A stretch of 64,000 nt of DNA from Methanocella_A sp963769045 (lineage in GTDB: Archaea; Halobacteriota; Methanocellia; Methanocellales; Methanocellaceae). Both the position numbers and the translations under genes were made by a program. Below the pieces are notes generated by a model that ran no database searches, had not been told where the DNA came from, and saw nothing but the letters and a program-made list of their open reading frames with translations. This document shows, piece after piece, positions 8,654-17,432 of this stretch (positions are counted from its first letter, which is position 1; each line of letters begins with the position of its first letter). The stretch is taken from NCBI GenBank assembly GCA_963769045.1, contig CAVYKK010000028.1, forward strand, positions 243,488 through 307,487. Direction: 5' to 3'.

Positions 8654-9340
8654 ATCGCGGTGCGACGCCCGTGCTTACTTCTTGTTAATAATACATACGG
8701 GTCACTAGCAAATACTTCCCGTACAAATCGCGGTGCGACGCCCGTGCTTGCTTCGCACGCACGTGCTACTACGGGTTTTTCCGGTGTTACGATGTCGGGC
8801 GACGGGCTCGCACCTTCGTCGGCACAACGCGCCTTCGGCGGCGTTGAGCCTCCTTTGCAAGCCCTGAAAAACGCGCCCAAAGGGCAGCGTTTTTCACACC
8901 CGCCACCTACACACCCCTCGCACAGCTATCGCGTGCGAGAGGGCAAGCCGAAAAAACCCTCCGCCTTCCGCGGAGAAGCACAGGCAACCCATACTAATAC
9001 TAGTATAGGCATCGATCCACTGATAGTCCTGATACGCATAGCCGATGCTGCTCTCGCGGTCCGCGGAGGATTTTTCTGGCCGAAGGCCCCTCGCACGCGA
9101 AGCTGTGCGAGGGGTGCGGAGGCGGCCGGGCAATGAACGCTGCCGACAGGCGCGTTGCTTAGCGCTTGCGAAGGGACTCGGCCTGGCGCAGCCGAGCGAA
9201 GCGAGGCGCCGCCGGGTCGTGTCTCCGGGGGTGCGAGCGCGGCCCGGACGGTGTAGCACCTGAAAAACCCGGAGTAGCCCATGCAGCATCAGCCGGCATG
9301 GGCGTCGCACCGCGATTATTATTGGATTGACCATATCATG
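8654..9340. repeat. Large palindromic repeat element, copy A
   Basis: Starts with two units (8654, 8727; period 73) carrying ATCGCGGTGCGACGCCC and ends with the inverse motif GGGCGTCGCACCGCGAT (to 9316). Between them lies a GC-rich core of about 530 bp full of nested hairpins, for example CCCCTCGCA pairing with TGCGAGGGG. The two core halves are themselves imperfect inverted repeats: both carry GGGTTTTTC followed by a short tract near the outer edge and CCCTCC(G) near the centre. A central AT-richer loop (about 8985-9055) differs from copy B. The whole is homologous, in inverted orientation, to 30709-31710. ORFs within it look like by-products of GC-rich palindromes. Confidence 0.85.
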
Positions 9341-9406
9341 CTTAGCTATTGGCATCTGAATATCGATGCGTTCCTTTTAATATTCAAAGACGGTATACAC
9401 TCAGCC

Positions 9407-10030
9407 ATGGCCCGGTACCAGCCGCTGTTCATCGACTTCACGGGAAAGAACGTCGTCATCTTTGGCGGCGGCCCGGTGGGCGAGCGAAAAGCAGCCTATT
9501 TCGCGGGCGCAAATGTTACGGTCGTCAGCAGTGAGTTCACCCCCGGCCTCGAATCGATGCCCGGTATCAGGCTGGTCGGGCAGGATGTGGCAGCTTCGGA
9601 TGTGCCGGGGCTGATTAAAGGTGCGTTTCTGGTAGTGGCGGCGACTGGCGATTCTATACTGAACATCGAGATCGCTCGTATTGCCGATGAAGCAGGCGTA
9701 CTTGTTAATTCTGCGGAAGGCGACTCGGATATCATCCTGCCTGCGAAGATTGTTCGGGACGAGATAGTCATAGCAGTCTCCACGGGCGGCAAGAGCCCTG
9801 CGATGGCGCGGTTCATCAGGCAGAGGCTGGAGACGCTGCTCGGAGGGGAGCTGGCTGACATGGTGCAGCTGCAATCCAGTCTGCGGGAGATGCTGAAGAA
9901 AGAGGTGCCTTCACAGGACGAGCGGGAACGGCTACTATGGAAAGTGCTCGAAGACCCGGCGATCTGGGACGCTTTAAAAACATCCTACAATAATGCGATG
10001 CGACTTGCAATTGAGAAGATAGAGAAATAA
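9407..10030 (+). CDS. Precorrin-2 dehydrogenase / sirohydrochlorin ferrochelatase (CysG N-terminal type)
   Basis: NAD-dependent oxidation of precorrin-2 to sirohydrochlorin, a branch point to siroheme, F430 and anaerobic corrinoid synthesis. The 207-residue protein has the Rossmann motif VVIFGGGPVGERKA at residues about 14-27, then the CysG-N/Met8 features AGANVTVVSSEF, LVVAATGD, VNSAEGDSDIILPA and AVSTGGKSPAMARFIRQRLE. Start ATG 9407 follows a TATA-like TTCCTTTTAATATTC at 9371-9385 at leaderless spacing; the open frame upstream to 9281 is the edge of repeat element A. The gene belongs functionally with hemA-hemD, from which it is separated by about 780 bp. Confidence 0.9.
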   Translation: MARYQPLFIDFTGKNVVIFGGGPVGERKAAYFAGANVTVVSSEFTPGLESMPGIRLVGQDVAASDVPGLIKGAFLVVAATGDSILNIEIARIADEAGVLVNSAEGDSDIILPAKIVRDEIVIAVSTGGKSPAMARFIRQRLETLLGGELADMVQLQSSLREMLKKEVPSQDERERLLWKVLEDPAIWDALKTSYNNAMRLAIEKIEK

Positions 10031-10203
10031 TAATAAATTTGGGTTATTTCTTGCTTGTCCAAATATAATAACCTATTACAAAATCGAGTAAGCTATGATA
10101 TATGTAAAATGAGATTCTTTTACTATATTGAGATGGCTTTGGAGCATGCCATTTTAGTTTTCACCTTTTATCCAGGCGCAATACAAAATTATAACAATTT
10201 TAC

Positions 10204-10563
10204 TCACTCAATACTATCAGCTATCATCTCAGTATTAAAATTTATAAGCAGACCGAGACGTATACCGCTGACTTTTAAATATGTTTGTACTTGTAATCTA
10301 TGCAATGGAGCTAATTGTTTGACGGTTTTTACTTCGACAATTAATTTATTTTCAACGATCATGTCTACTCGATAAGTATCCTCAATATATTCGCCATCAT
10401 AAATTACAGGTAAATTAACTTGCCTTTTAACATGCAGACCTTTTTTACGAAGTTCATTTGCCAGACATTTTTCATATGTTTTTTCTTTTAACCCAGGCCC
10501 AAGCTTTCCGTATACCAGCTTCGCAGCAATCAATTGTGAGTTTCGCAATAACTTCGACGTCAT
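10204..10563 (-). CDS. GxxExxY family protein (PD-(D/E)xK nuclease-like fold)
   Basis: A 119-residue protein with the GxxExxY signature as GPGLKEKTYEKCLANEL (residues about 22-38). Then come the nuclease-fold strands YRVDMIVENKLIVEVKTV, with Asp and E-x-K in the usual positions, and LGLLINFN. Family members are small stand-alone proteins with a predicted restriction-endonuclease-like fold; their role is not established. The gene and its flanks (10031-10809) are markedly AT-rich against GC-rich neighbours, and the gene is opposite in strand to the tetrapyrrole genes on both sides. This suggests a recent insertion between cysG-N and hemA. The C-terminus is a few residues shorter than usual. Confidence 0.82.
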   Translation of the reverse strand: MTSKLLRNSQLIAAKLVYGKLGPGLKEKTYEKCLANELRKKGLHVKRQVNLPVIYDGEYIEDTYRVDMIVENKLIVEVKTVKQLAPLHRLQVQTYLKVSGIRLGLLINFNTEMIADSIE

Positions 10564-10809
10564 ATGGTATTGGCTCAGGTTAAATTTTGGTTTGTTATAG
10601 TCTCATGTCAATGCCTGATAATCAGAGTATGTTTATGGTTATATCTTTATTGTATTCGAACAATTGCACATAATGGTTCAGTAATACACTTATTATACAT
10701 TATAGACCTTTTGATTTTCAGTGAACCCGTAAGCTATATTCGGTTAAAGTGCTATGAATATATCATTTAGTGTTACTTAGTCACAATATACCTATTCAAG
10801 AGTGGTACT

Positions 10810-12094
10810 ATGCGGTTTCTCTCCAGCCTCTCGATCAGCTACAAAAACGCTAACGTCGACTTGATCGAGCGTGCGAGGCTGAAGGACCCGGACCTGGCGC
10901 TGCGCAGACTCGCTTCGCGAGAGGGCGTGTCAGAGGCCATGTTATTGCAGACCTGCAACCGGGTGGAGCTGTATACGATATCAGGTTCCCCGGACGCCCT
11001 TGCCCGTTTCGCCAACGACGAGGGCATGCCGCCTGAAGCGATGATACCGGCGTCGGACGACGACTGCATGCGGGCGGTGATGAGGCTGGCCTGCGGGCTG
11101 GAGTCGATGATCGTGGGCGAGGACCAGATTCTCGGGCAGCTTGAAAGCTTCGTTCCTGCATGCGGAGAAGAACCGTACCATGGGGCCGGTGCTCTCGACG
11201 GTGGTCATGAAGGCCATCCACACGGGTCAGCGTGCCCGGGTGGAGACGAAGATCAATAAAGGCTCTGTCTCGATAGGCTCTGCGGCTGTCGACCTGGCGG
11301 AATCCGTAACCGGGGGCCTGCGGGGAAAGACCATCCTCGTCGTGGGCGCGGGAGAGATGGGCACGCTGGTGGCGAATGCCATCGCGGAGAAGAGCCTGCG
11401 TGCCATCTACGTCGCCAACCGCACGTTCGAGCAGGCGGAGAAGCTGGCGTCGAGTTTGCGGGGCACGGCGGTCCGGCTGGAGCGGATGAACGACTACATC
11501 AGCAGCGCCGATGTCATTATCTGTGCCACCGGAGCACCACACATCATTATTACTAAAAAAATGGTCGAAGATAATAAGAATAGCCATCCGCTGCTCGTGA
11601 TCGACATCGCCAATCCCAGGAACGTGGAGGCGTCCGTCGGCACGGTGCCCGGTGTCACGCTGCACAACATCGACAGCCTGCGGCGCATCAGCGACGACAA
11701 CATGGAGACGCGCCGGGCCGAGACGTCGAAAGTCGAGGCGATCATCGAAGAGGAGCTGGCGTTGCTGAAGCGCGACCTGAAGCGAATGCAGGCGGATCGA
11801 GTCATAGGCGGCCTCTACCAGAAGACGGACAACATACGTGCGGCCGAGCTCGACTACGCGATCACAAGGCTTACCTCCGCCGGCGACCTTTCTGATAAGC
11901 AGGTAGGCATCCTGCAGGACTTCTCGGCGGCGCTGACCAAAAAGATACTCGCCAGCCCGACGAAGAAGCTCCGGCTTGCCGCAGAGCGCTGCGACGAGGA
12001 CTGTCTCCGGGTGGCGCAGGACCTGTTCGACCTGAAGGGTGAGGAGGAAGATGTCGTATCCAGTAACAAGGCCAAGGCGCTTAAGGCAGAATAA
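10810..12094 (+). CDS. hemA: Glutamyl-tRNA reductase, frame broken by one extra base near 11141
   Basis: Reduces glutamyl-tRNA(Glu) to glutamate-1-semialdehyde with NADPH, the first step of C5 tetrapyrrole synthesis. The first frame (10810 to about 11140) gives SSLSISYKNANVD, the catalytic Cys49 in LLQTCNRVELY and GLESMIVGEDQILGQL. The second frame (from about 11142) continues KASFLHAEKNRTMGPVLST, then QRARVETKINKGSVSIGSAAV, the NADPH site ILVVGAGEMGTLVANAI and the C-terminal dimerisation helices. Deleting one T from the CAGCTTGAAA run restores a continuous protein of about 427 residues. I think this is a sequencing indel. The 3' end overlaps hemB by 44 bp, so the genes form an operon. Confidence 0.9.
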
Positions 12095-13031
12095 GGCCAT
12101 CCGCGGGATGGTCAGCGAGAACGCCTTAGACGCCGGCGACCTGATCTATCCGATTTTTATCGATGAGGCGGCTGACGAACGAAAGCCCGTAGGCTCCATG
12201 CCGGGCGTGGAACGCCTGCCGCTGGACGCGCTGGAGGCAGAGGCGGACGAGATCGCCGGGCTCGGCATACCTGCGGTGATCCTGTTCGGCATTCCCAAAG
12301 AGAAGGACGAGACCGGGGACATCGCCTACGCCCCGGGCAACGTGATCGAGAAGGCGGTGAAAGCCATCAGGCGGCAGAGCCGCGACCTGCTCGTCATCAC
12401 AGACGTATGCCTCTGCGAGTACACGACGCACGGTCACTGCGGGCCGATCAAGGGCAATACGGTCAATAATGACGCCACCCTTGACATCATCGCGAAGACG
12501 GCGGTCAACTATGCAAGGGCCGGCGCCGACATCGTGGCCCCTTCGGGCATGATGGACGGCATGGTCCACGCCATCAGGAGCGAGCTGGACTTCCATGGCC
12601 TGAAAGACACGATCATCATGTCCTACGCGGCCAAGTACGCGTCCGCCATGTACGGGCCGTTCAGGGACGCGGCGGCGTCCGGCTGCAAGGGCTTCGACCG
12701 GTCCACGTACCAGATGGACCCGTCTAATGCGGACGAAGCCATGCGGGAAGTGGCCATGGACCTGGATGAGGGCGCCGACATTATCATGGTCAAACCTGCG
12801 CTGTCGTATCTCGACATCGTCTACCGGGTCAAGTCGGAGTTCCGTGTGCCTGTGGCGGCGTATAGCGTCAGCGGCGAGTACGCGATGATCAAAGCGGCTG
12901 CGGCTAACGGGTGGATCGACGGCGACCGCGTCGCCATGGAGGCGCTGTTGTCCATGAAGCGGGCTGGCGCCGACATGATCGTTACCTACTCGGCGAAGGA
13001 CGTCGCCCGTCTACTCGCCGGACAGAAATGA
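12051..13031 (+). CDS. hemB: Porphobilinogen synthase (delta-aminolevulinic acid dehydratase)
   Basis: Condenses two 5-aminolevulinates to porphobilinogen. The 326-residue protein has the zinc site DVCLCEYTTHGHCG (three Cys), the two active-site lysines in MSYAAKYAS and MVKPALSYLD, and the closing AYSVSGEYAMIKAA segment. The Cys-rich site marks it as a Zn-dependent rather than a Mg-only enzyme. Start ATG 12051 is preferred because GTGAGGAGG lies a few bases upstream inside the end of hemA; the ATG at 12039 lacks this spacing. Second gene of the hemA-hemD operon. Confidence 0.96.
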   Translation: MSYPVTRPRRLRQNKAIRGMVSENALDAGDLIYPIFIDEAADERKPVGSMPGVERLPLDALEAEADEIAGLGIPAVILFGIPKEKDETGDIAYAPGNVIEKAVKAIRRQSRDLLVITDVCLCEYTTHGHCGPIKGNTVNNDATLDIIAKTAVNYARAGADIVAPSGMMDGMVHAIRSELDFHGLKDTIIMSYAAKYASAMYGPFRDAAASGCKGFDRSTYQMDPSNADEAMREVAMDLDEGADIIMVKPALSYLDIVYRVKSEFRVPVAAYSVSGEYAMIKAAAANGWIDGDRVAMEALLSMKRAGADMIVTYSAKDVARLLAGQK

Positions 13032-13081
13032 TTGTATATCTTGAGCTGAGCTAAACTGTTTAGTACCACAGAGGTGTCCCT

Positions 13082-14356
13082 TTGAAACTCGACCAGTCAA
13101 AAGCCCTGTACGACCAGGCCGTTACCATTTTCCCCGGAGGGGTCTCCAGCCCCGTCCGGGCCATCAAGCCTTACCCGTTCTACGTGCGGTCCGCGAGCGG
13201 CAGCCGCATCACCGATGCAGACGGCAACGAGTTCATCGACTGCTGCATGGGCTACGGCCCGCTCATCCTCGGCCATGCCAATCCTGGCGTCCGGGAGGCC
13301 ATCGCGAAGCAGCTGGAAAAGGGCTGGCTGTACGGCACGCCGACTGAGCTGGAGATCAAATATGCTCGGAAGATCCAGACATACGTCCCCAGCATGAAGA
13401 TGCTCAGGTTCGTGAACACCGGCACCGAGGCCACCATGGGCGCCATCCGGGCGGCCAGGGGGTTCACCGGCCGGGACAAGATCGTGAAGATCGAGGGCGG
13501 CTTTCACGGTGCCCACGACGCGGTCCTGGTCAAAGCAGGCTCCGGTGCCGCCACGATAGGTGTGCCCGACTCGCTGGGTGTGCCAGTAGACGTGGCGAAG
13601 AACACGCTGCAGGTGCCCTATAACGACGTGGCAGCCATGGAGGAGACGCTCTCCGCTCACAAGGAAGAGATCGCCTGTGTGATCATGGAGCCGGTGATGG
13701 GTAACATGGGCCCGATACTGCCGAAAGACCAGTACCTCCGGGCGGTTAGGAACCTGACAAAGGAATACGATGTATTACTCGTTTTAGACGAGATCATCAC
13801 AGGGTTCCGGGTCAGCATGTTCGGCGCCCAGGGCTACTACGGCATCGAGCCGGACCTGACGACGCTGGGCAAGATCGTCGGCGGCGGCCTGCCTATCGGC
13901 ATCTTCGGCGGGCGGAAGGACATCATGGAGACAGTAGCCCCGCAGGGTGGCGTGTACAACGCAGGCACCTTCAACGGGAACCCGCTGTCCCTGACGGCCG
14001 GCATGGCGACCATTGAAGCACTGGAAAGGGACAGGGTGCACGCGAAGCTGAAGGATAAGACCACTGCGCTGGGACAGGCGCTGACGGACATGATGAGGCA
14101 TATGAAGCTGGACTACACGCCGGTCGGCCTTGCATCGATGTTCCAGATCTTCTTCGGCCCGCAGCCCGAGAACTACGAGAGCGCGCTGAAATCGGATAAG
14201 GTAAAGTACGTCGAGTTCTGGCGGCACATGCTGGAGAACGGCGTCTTCCTGATGCCATCCCAGTTCGAGACCGACTTCCTGTCGGCGGCCCACACCCAGC
14301 AGGACGTCGACCGGATCGTGCAGGCATGCCACAAGTCGTTTGAGGCAATGAAGTGA
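13082..14356 (+). CDS. hemL: Glutamate-1-semialdehyde 2,1-aminomutase
   Basis: PLP-dependent aminomutase converting glutamate-1-semialdehyde to 5-aminolevulinate; it works directly after HemA. Full length at 424 aa, with FPGGVSSPVRA at the N-terminus, FVNTGTEATMGAIRAARG, LDEIITGFRVS, the PLP lysine in LTTLGKIVGGGLPIG and NAGTFNGNPLS. The start is TTG 13082, with AGAGGTG about 7-8 nt upstream; no ATG fits. It lies 50 bp after hemB and 10 bp before hemC, in the same operon. The order hemA-hemB-hemL-hemC does not follow the reaction order. Confidence 0.96.
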   Translation: MKLDQSKALYDQAVTIFPGGVSSPVRAIKPYPFYVRSASGSRITDADGNEFIDCCMGYGPLILGHANPGVREAIAKQLEKGWLYGTPTELEIKYARKIQTYVPSMKMLRFVNTGTEATMGAIRAARGFTGRDKIVKIEGGFHGAHDAVLVKAGSGAATIGVPDSLGVPVDVAKNTLQVPYNDVAAMEETLSAHKEEIACVIMEPVMGNMGPILPKDQYLRAVRNLTKEYDVLLVLDEIITGFRVSMFGAQGYYGIEPDLTTLGKIVGGGLPIGIFGGRKDIMETVAPQGGVYNAGTFNGNPLSLTAGMATIEALERDRVHAKLKDKTTALGQALTDMMRHMKLDYTPVGLASMFQIFFGPQPENYESALKSDKVKYVEFWRHMLENGVFLMPSQFETDFLSAAHTQQDVDRIVQACHKSFEAMK

Positions 14357-14366
14357 GGTTTCGCGA

Positions 14367-15278
14367 ATGAGGATAGGCACCCGGGGAAGCAAGCTGGCCA
14401 TGGCGCAGGCGACGAAAGTCTGCGCACTGCTGGAAGAGAAGGGCATCAAGGCAGAGCCGGTGGTCGTGAAGACCTCGGGGGACGTGCAGGCGGACCGGCC
14501 ACTGTACGCGCTGAAGGGCTACGGCGCTTTCGTCCGGGAGATCGACGATCTGTTGCTCCGCGGAGAGATCGATGCCGCGGTGCACAGCCTGAAGGACATC
14601 CCGACCGAGCGGCCTGCCGGGCTGACGCTGGCTGCCACGCTCAAGCGGGAGTCGGCGCTGGATCTGGCGGTCACGAAGAACGGCGCACTACTGAAAGACC
14701 TGCCGGACGGTGCGGTGATCGGCACCTCAAGCACCCGGCGAAGGGCGCTGGTTAAGCGGTACTATCCGGGGCTGCAGACGAAGGACATCAGGGGCAATGT
14801 AGACACCCGCCTGCGCAAGATGGACGCCGGGGAATACGACGGCATCCTGCTCGCCGAGGCCGGGCTGATGCGGCTTGGCATCGTCCTGCGCGCAGAACGG
14901 CTGGACCCGTACCAGTTCGTGCCGGCTGCCAACCAGGGCGTAATCGCCATAGTGGCACGGGAAGGCACGCCGGAGCTTGAGGCGCTGGGGCAGCTGAACG
15001 ACCGGACCACGTGGCTGGAGACGAGGGTCGAGCGGGTCATCACCGCTGCGCTGGACGGAGGCTGCGTTGTCCCCATGGGCGCCTACGCGAGCATGGAAGG
15101 CGACGAGATCGACGTGATCTGCGAGGTGCTGTCCCTCGACGGCAGCCAGCAGGTCCGGGTCAGGGAGACGATACCCGTGGCCGGATGCGAGGAGCACGCG
15201 AAGCGCATTGCGGAGCGGCTGGCGATGTCGGGCGGAAAAACGCTGGCCGAGGCGGCCAGGAAGGAGTTGTTACGATGA
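14367..15278 (+). CDS. hemC: Porphobilinogen deaminase (hydroxymethylbilane synthase)
   Basis: Polymerises four porphobilinogens to hydroxymethylbilane on a covalent dipyrromethane cofactor. The 303-residue protein has the N-terminal IGTRGSKLAMAQ, the catalytic region DAAVHSLKDIP, GTSSTRRRALV, IRGNVDTRLRKM and the cofactor Cys in ALDGGCVVPMGAYA. Its stop overlaps the next start by 4 bp (ATGA), so translation is probably coupled to the C-methyltransferase. Confidence 0.96.
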   Translation: MRIGTRGSKLAMAQATKVCALLEEKGIKAEPVVVKTSGDVQADRPLYALKGYGAFVREIDDLLLRGEIDAAVHSLKDIPTERPAGLTLAATLKRESALDLAVTKNGALLKDLPDGAVIGTSSTRRRALVKRYYPGLQTKDIRGNVDTRLRKMDAGEYDGILLAEAGLMRLGIVLRAERLDPYQFVPAANQGVIAIVAREGTPELEALGQLNDRTTWLETRVERVITAALDGGCVVPMGAYASMEGDEIDVICEVLSLDGSQQVRVRETIPVAGCEEHAKRIAERLAMSGGKTLAEAARKELLR

Positions 15279-16015
15279 GGGGAAAAGTATACCTGGTAGG
15301 CGCGGGGCCCGGCAGCGTGGACCTGCTGACCATCCGGGCGGTAAAAGTGCTGCAGGACGCCGACGTCATCCTGTACGACGCCCTGGTCGGCGAGGACATC
15401 AAACAGCTGTTCCCGCCGGAAGCGCAGTTGATCGACGTGGGCAAACGCGCCGAGAACCATGCGTACCCGCAGGCGGAGATCAACCGGATGCTCGTCGACC
15501 TGGCGCAGAAGTACCGGACCGTAGTCCGGGTGAAGGGCGGCGACCCCTACGTGTTCGGGCGCGGCGGCGAGGAGGCGGAAACGCTCGCGAAAGAGGGCAT
15601 AGCCGTCGAGGTCGTCCCGGGCATCTCCTCGGCGATAGCGGCCCCGGCCAGCGCCGGCATTCCGGTGACCTTCCGGGGCTACGCTTCGTCGGTCACTATC
15701 ATCACGGGGCATGAGGACCCGACGAAGGGCGAAAAAGCGCTGGATTTCAAAGCGTTAGCGGCTTTACAAGGTACGCTGGTGATCCTGATGGGCATTAAAC
15801 GCCTCGAAGATAACATGAAGGCGCTCCTGGACAATGGCAAGGCCCCGGAGACGCCGGTCGCCATCATCGAGAGCGGCACGACGAGGGACGAGCGCGTCAC
15901 CGTCGGAACGCTGGGGACCATCGTAGCGCTGGCGAAAAAGCGCAAGGTGGAGGCGCCGGCCGTCATCGTGGTCGGCGAAGTTGTCCGCCTCAGGGAAGTG
16001 CTGGGAAAACAATGA
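15275..16015 (+). CDS. cobA: Uroporphyrinogen-III C-methyltransferase (SUMT)
   Basis: Transfers two methyl groups from SAM to uroporphyrinogen III at C2 and C7 to form precorrin-2, the committed step to F430, B12 and siroheme. The 246-residue protein has the N-terminal VYLVGAGPGSVDLLTIRAV, VRVKGGDPYVFGRGGEEAE, EVVPGISSAIAAPASAGIPVTFRGY and TIITGHEDP, all standard in the family. Start ATG 15275 overlaps hemC by four bases and the stop overlaps hemD by four bases. It has the stand-alone CobA architecture, without the CysG dehydrogenase domain, which is encoded separately at 9407. Confidence 0.96.
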   Translation: MRGKVYLVGAGPGSVDLLTIRAVKVLQDADVILYDALVGEDIKQLFPPEAQLIDVGKRAENHAYPQAEINRMLVDLAQKYRTVVRVKGGDPYVFGRGGEEAETLAKEGIAVEVVPGISSAIAAPASAGIPVTFRGYASSVTIITGHEDPTKGEKALDFKALAALQGTLVILMGIKRLEDNMKALLDNGKAPETPVAIIESGTTRDERVTVGTLGTIVALAKKRKVEAPAVIVVGEVVRLREVLGKQ

Positions 16016-16776
16016 AGCGCGTCGCGATAACACGGCCTCAGAAGTTTCTGCCGGACGCCGAAGCGCTGCTGCGGTCGAAAGGCCTGGAGCCAGTGCCGGT
16101 GCCTATGATGGAACTGGTGCCCCGGGACGACGGGGCGCTGGACGCATTCTTCAGACGGCTTGAGGCAGGCGAGGTCGACACGGTCATCATCACCAGCCAG
16201 AACGGCGTCCGCTTCATTTTCGACCGGGCTGCGGACAGTACAGCACTGAAGGACAGGCTGAATGCGGTCGAGGTCATTTCGATCGGGCCTAAGACCAGCA
16301 AGGCACTCGAGGAAAACGGCGTAAAGGCCCGGCGCATGCCGACCGAGTTCTCCAGCGAAGGCCTGGTCCGCGACTTCCCGCGGGCAGGCAAGCGCGTCGA
16401 GGTGCTGCGCAGCAACCATGGCAACCCTGTGCTCATCTCCGGGCTGCAGAGCGGTGGCGCATCAGTCAGGGAAGTGATCATCTACGACATCGTGCCGCTG
16501 GCCGGAGATGCGCAGGCCGCCTTTGTCCGGGAGGCGCTGTCGGGCCGCATCGATGCGTTCACGTTTACCAGCACCATGACGGCGAAGAGCCTGCTGGCGA
16601 TGGGCGAGTCCATGGGCGTGCTGGAAGACCTGAAGCGTGCCATTAACGCAAAGAAGGTCGCGGTCATCGGCAACCCGACTGCCGGTTTTTTAAAAGAGAA
16701 CGGCATCCGCATCGACGTGGTGCCGGAGCGGTTCACGTTTGAGGACATGATCGACGCCCTGCTCCAGGTGCTTTAA
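16012..16776 (+). CDS. hemD: Uroporphyrinogen-III synthase
   Basis: Cyclises hydroxymethylbilane with inversion of ring D. HemD is poorly conserved, but the 254-residue length and motifs (AITRPQKFLPDAEALL, IITSQNGVRFIF, VISIGPKTSKALEENGVKA, FTFTSTMTAKSLLAM, VAVIGNPTAGFLKENGI), with position after cobA at an ATGA overlap, make the call firm. Last gene of the operon. A gap of about 75 bp with a new TATA-like motif separates it from the next gene. Confidence 0.93.
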   Translation: MKRVAITRPQKFLPDAEALLRSKGLEPVPVPMMELVPRDDGALDAFFRRLEAGEVDTVIITSQNGVRFIFDRAADSTALKDRLNAVEVISIGPKTSKALEENGVKARRMPTEFSSEGLVRDFPRAGKRVEVLRSNHGNPVLISGLQSGGASVREVIIYDIVPLAGDAQAAFVREALSGRIDAFTFTSTMTAKSLLAMGESMGVLEDLKRAINAKKVAVIGNPTAGFLKENGIRIDVVPERFTFEDMIDALLQVL

Positions 16777-16784
16777 ACTGGCAC

Positions 16785-16850
16785 CAGGCGGGATATATAG
16801 TAAAATATGAGTAGTTAAAAGTGCTTTTATCAGCTACTGGAGGTCCTTTC
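16785..16850 (+). promoter_or_regulatory. Promoter and ribosome-binding site of the zinc-ribbon membrane gene
   Basis: GGATATATAG near 16790-16800 resembles a TATA box, and CTGGAGGTC (about 16838-16846) is a strong ribosome-binding site a few bases before ATG 16851. The next gene is therefore expressed separately from hemA-hemD. Confidence 0.6.
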
Positions 16851-17406
16851 ATGGCACACTGCAAGAACTGCGGGACGGAAGTCCCCGAAGGTACCGAATA
16901 CTGCCCGACATGCGGCAGCCGGGTCACGGGCGAAGGTCGACCGGCGGGCCTGGCGGCACGGGAGAGGCATGGGCCCCTGGGGCGAGTGGTGGGGCGAAGA
17001 CCGGATGAAGCAATGGAGATGGGCATGGTCGCCGTTATGGATGATGATCAACGCCGTCATCTTCGGGCTGGGCATCATTTTCATCGGCACGCTGCTGTTC
17101 CTGGCGACCTCAGGCTACATGTCCCTGGTGTCCTGGGACACATTCTGGGCGCTCCTGCTCATCGGCCTCGGCTTGCTCGGCGTCATCCGGGAGTCGGTTA
17201 AATACTACCTGAGCGGCCACCGGTTATGGCGTGGCGGCATGTTCATGGCCCTGGTCCTCGTCATCCTTGGCGCGGCTGGCATGGTTGCACACTATACCGA
17301 CTGGGCGCAGTACTGGTGGGCGTTCGTCATCGTCGCCGGCGGCCTCCTGGTCATTGTATGGGGAGTCCTCAACTACATCTGGATGAAGGGCGGGGACAGA
17401 AAATAA
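16851..17406 (+). CDS. Zinc-ribbon membrane protein, frame broken near 16960
   Basis: The first frame gives MAHCKNCGTEVPEGTEYCPTC, a CxxC...CxxC zinc ribbon. A second frame from about 16965 gives GMGPWGEWWGEDRMKQWRWAW followed by four transmembrane helices and ends WMKGGDRK. Archaeal proteins with an N-terminal zinc ribbon and a multi-helix membrane part are common, so I read this as one gene of about 185 residues with one extra base between 16935 and 16969. Two overlapping genes are the alternative. Function unknown. Confidence 0.65.
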
Positions 17407-17432
17407 GGTAAAATGGGCCGCATAGGCGGCTC

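Noticed and set aside
8654..9340. Several ORFs of 100-180 codons inside element A (and the same in B)
   Set aside because: They appear on both strands and in several frames at once, consist of Arg/Pro/Gly/Ser-rich text, and follow the hairpins. The central loop is not conserved as protein between copies.
11130..11160. Programmed +1 frameshifting in hemA
   Set aside because: There is no stop codon at the shift site and no known slippery context, and similar single-base breaks occur in nine other genes. A sequence error explains all of them.
10850..12100. A 416-codon minus-strand ORF opposite hemA
   Set aside because: It is the complement of the hemA frames and has no recognisable protein features.
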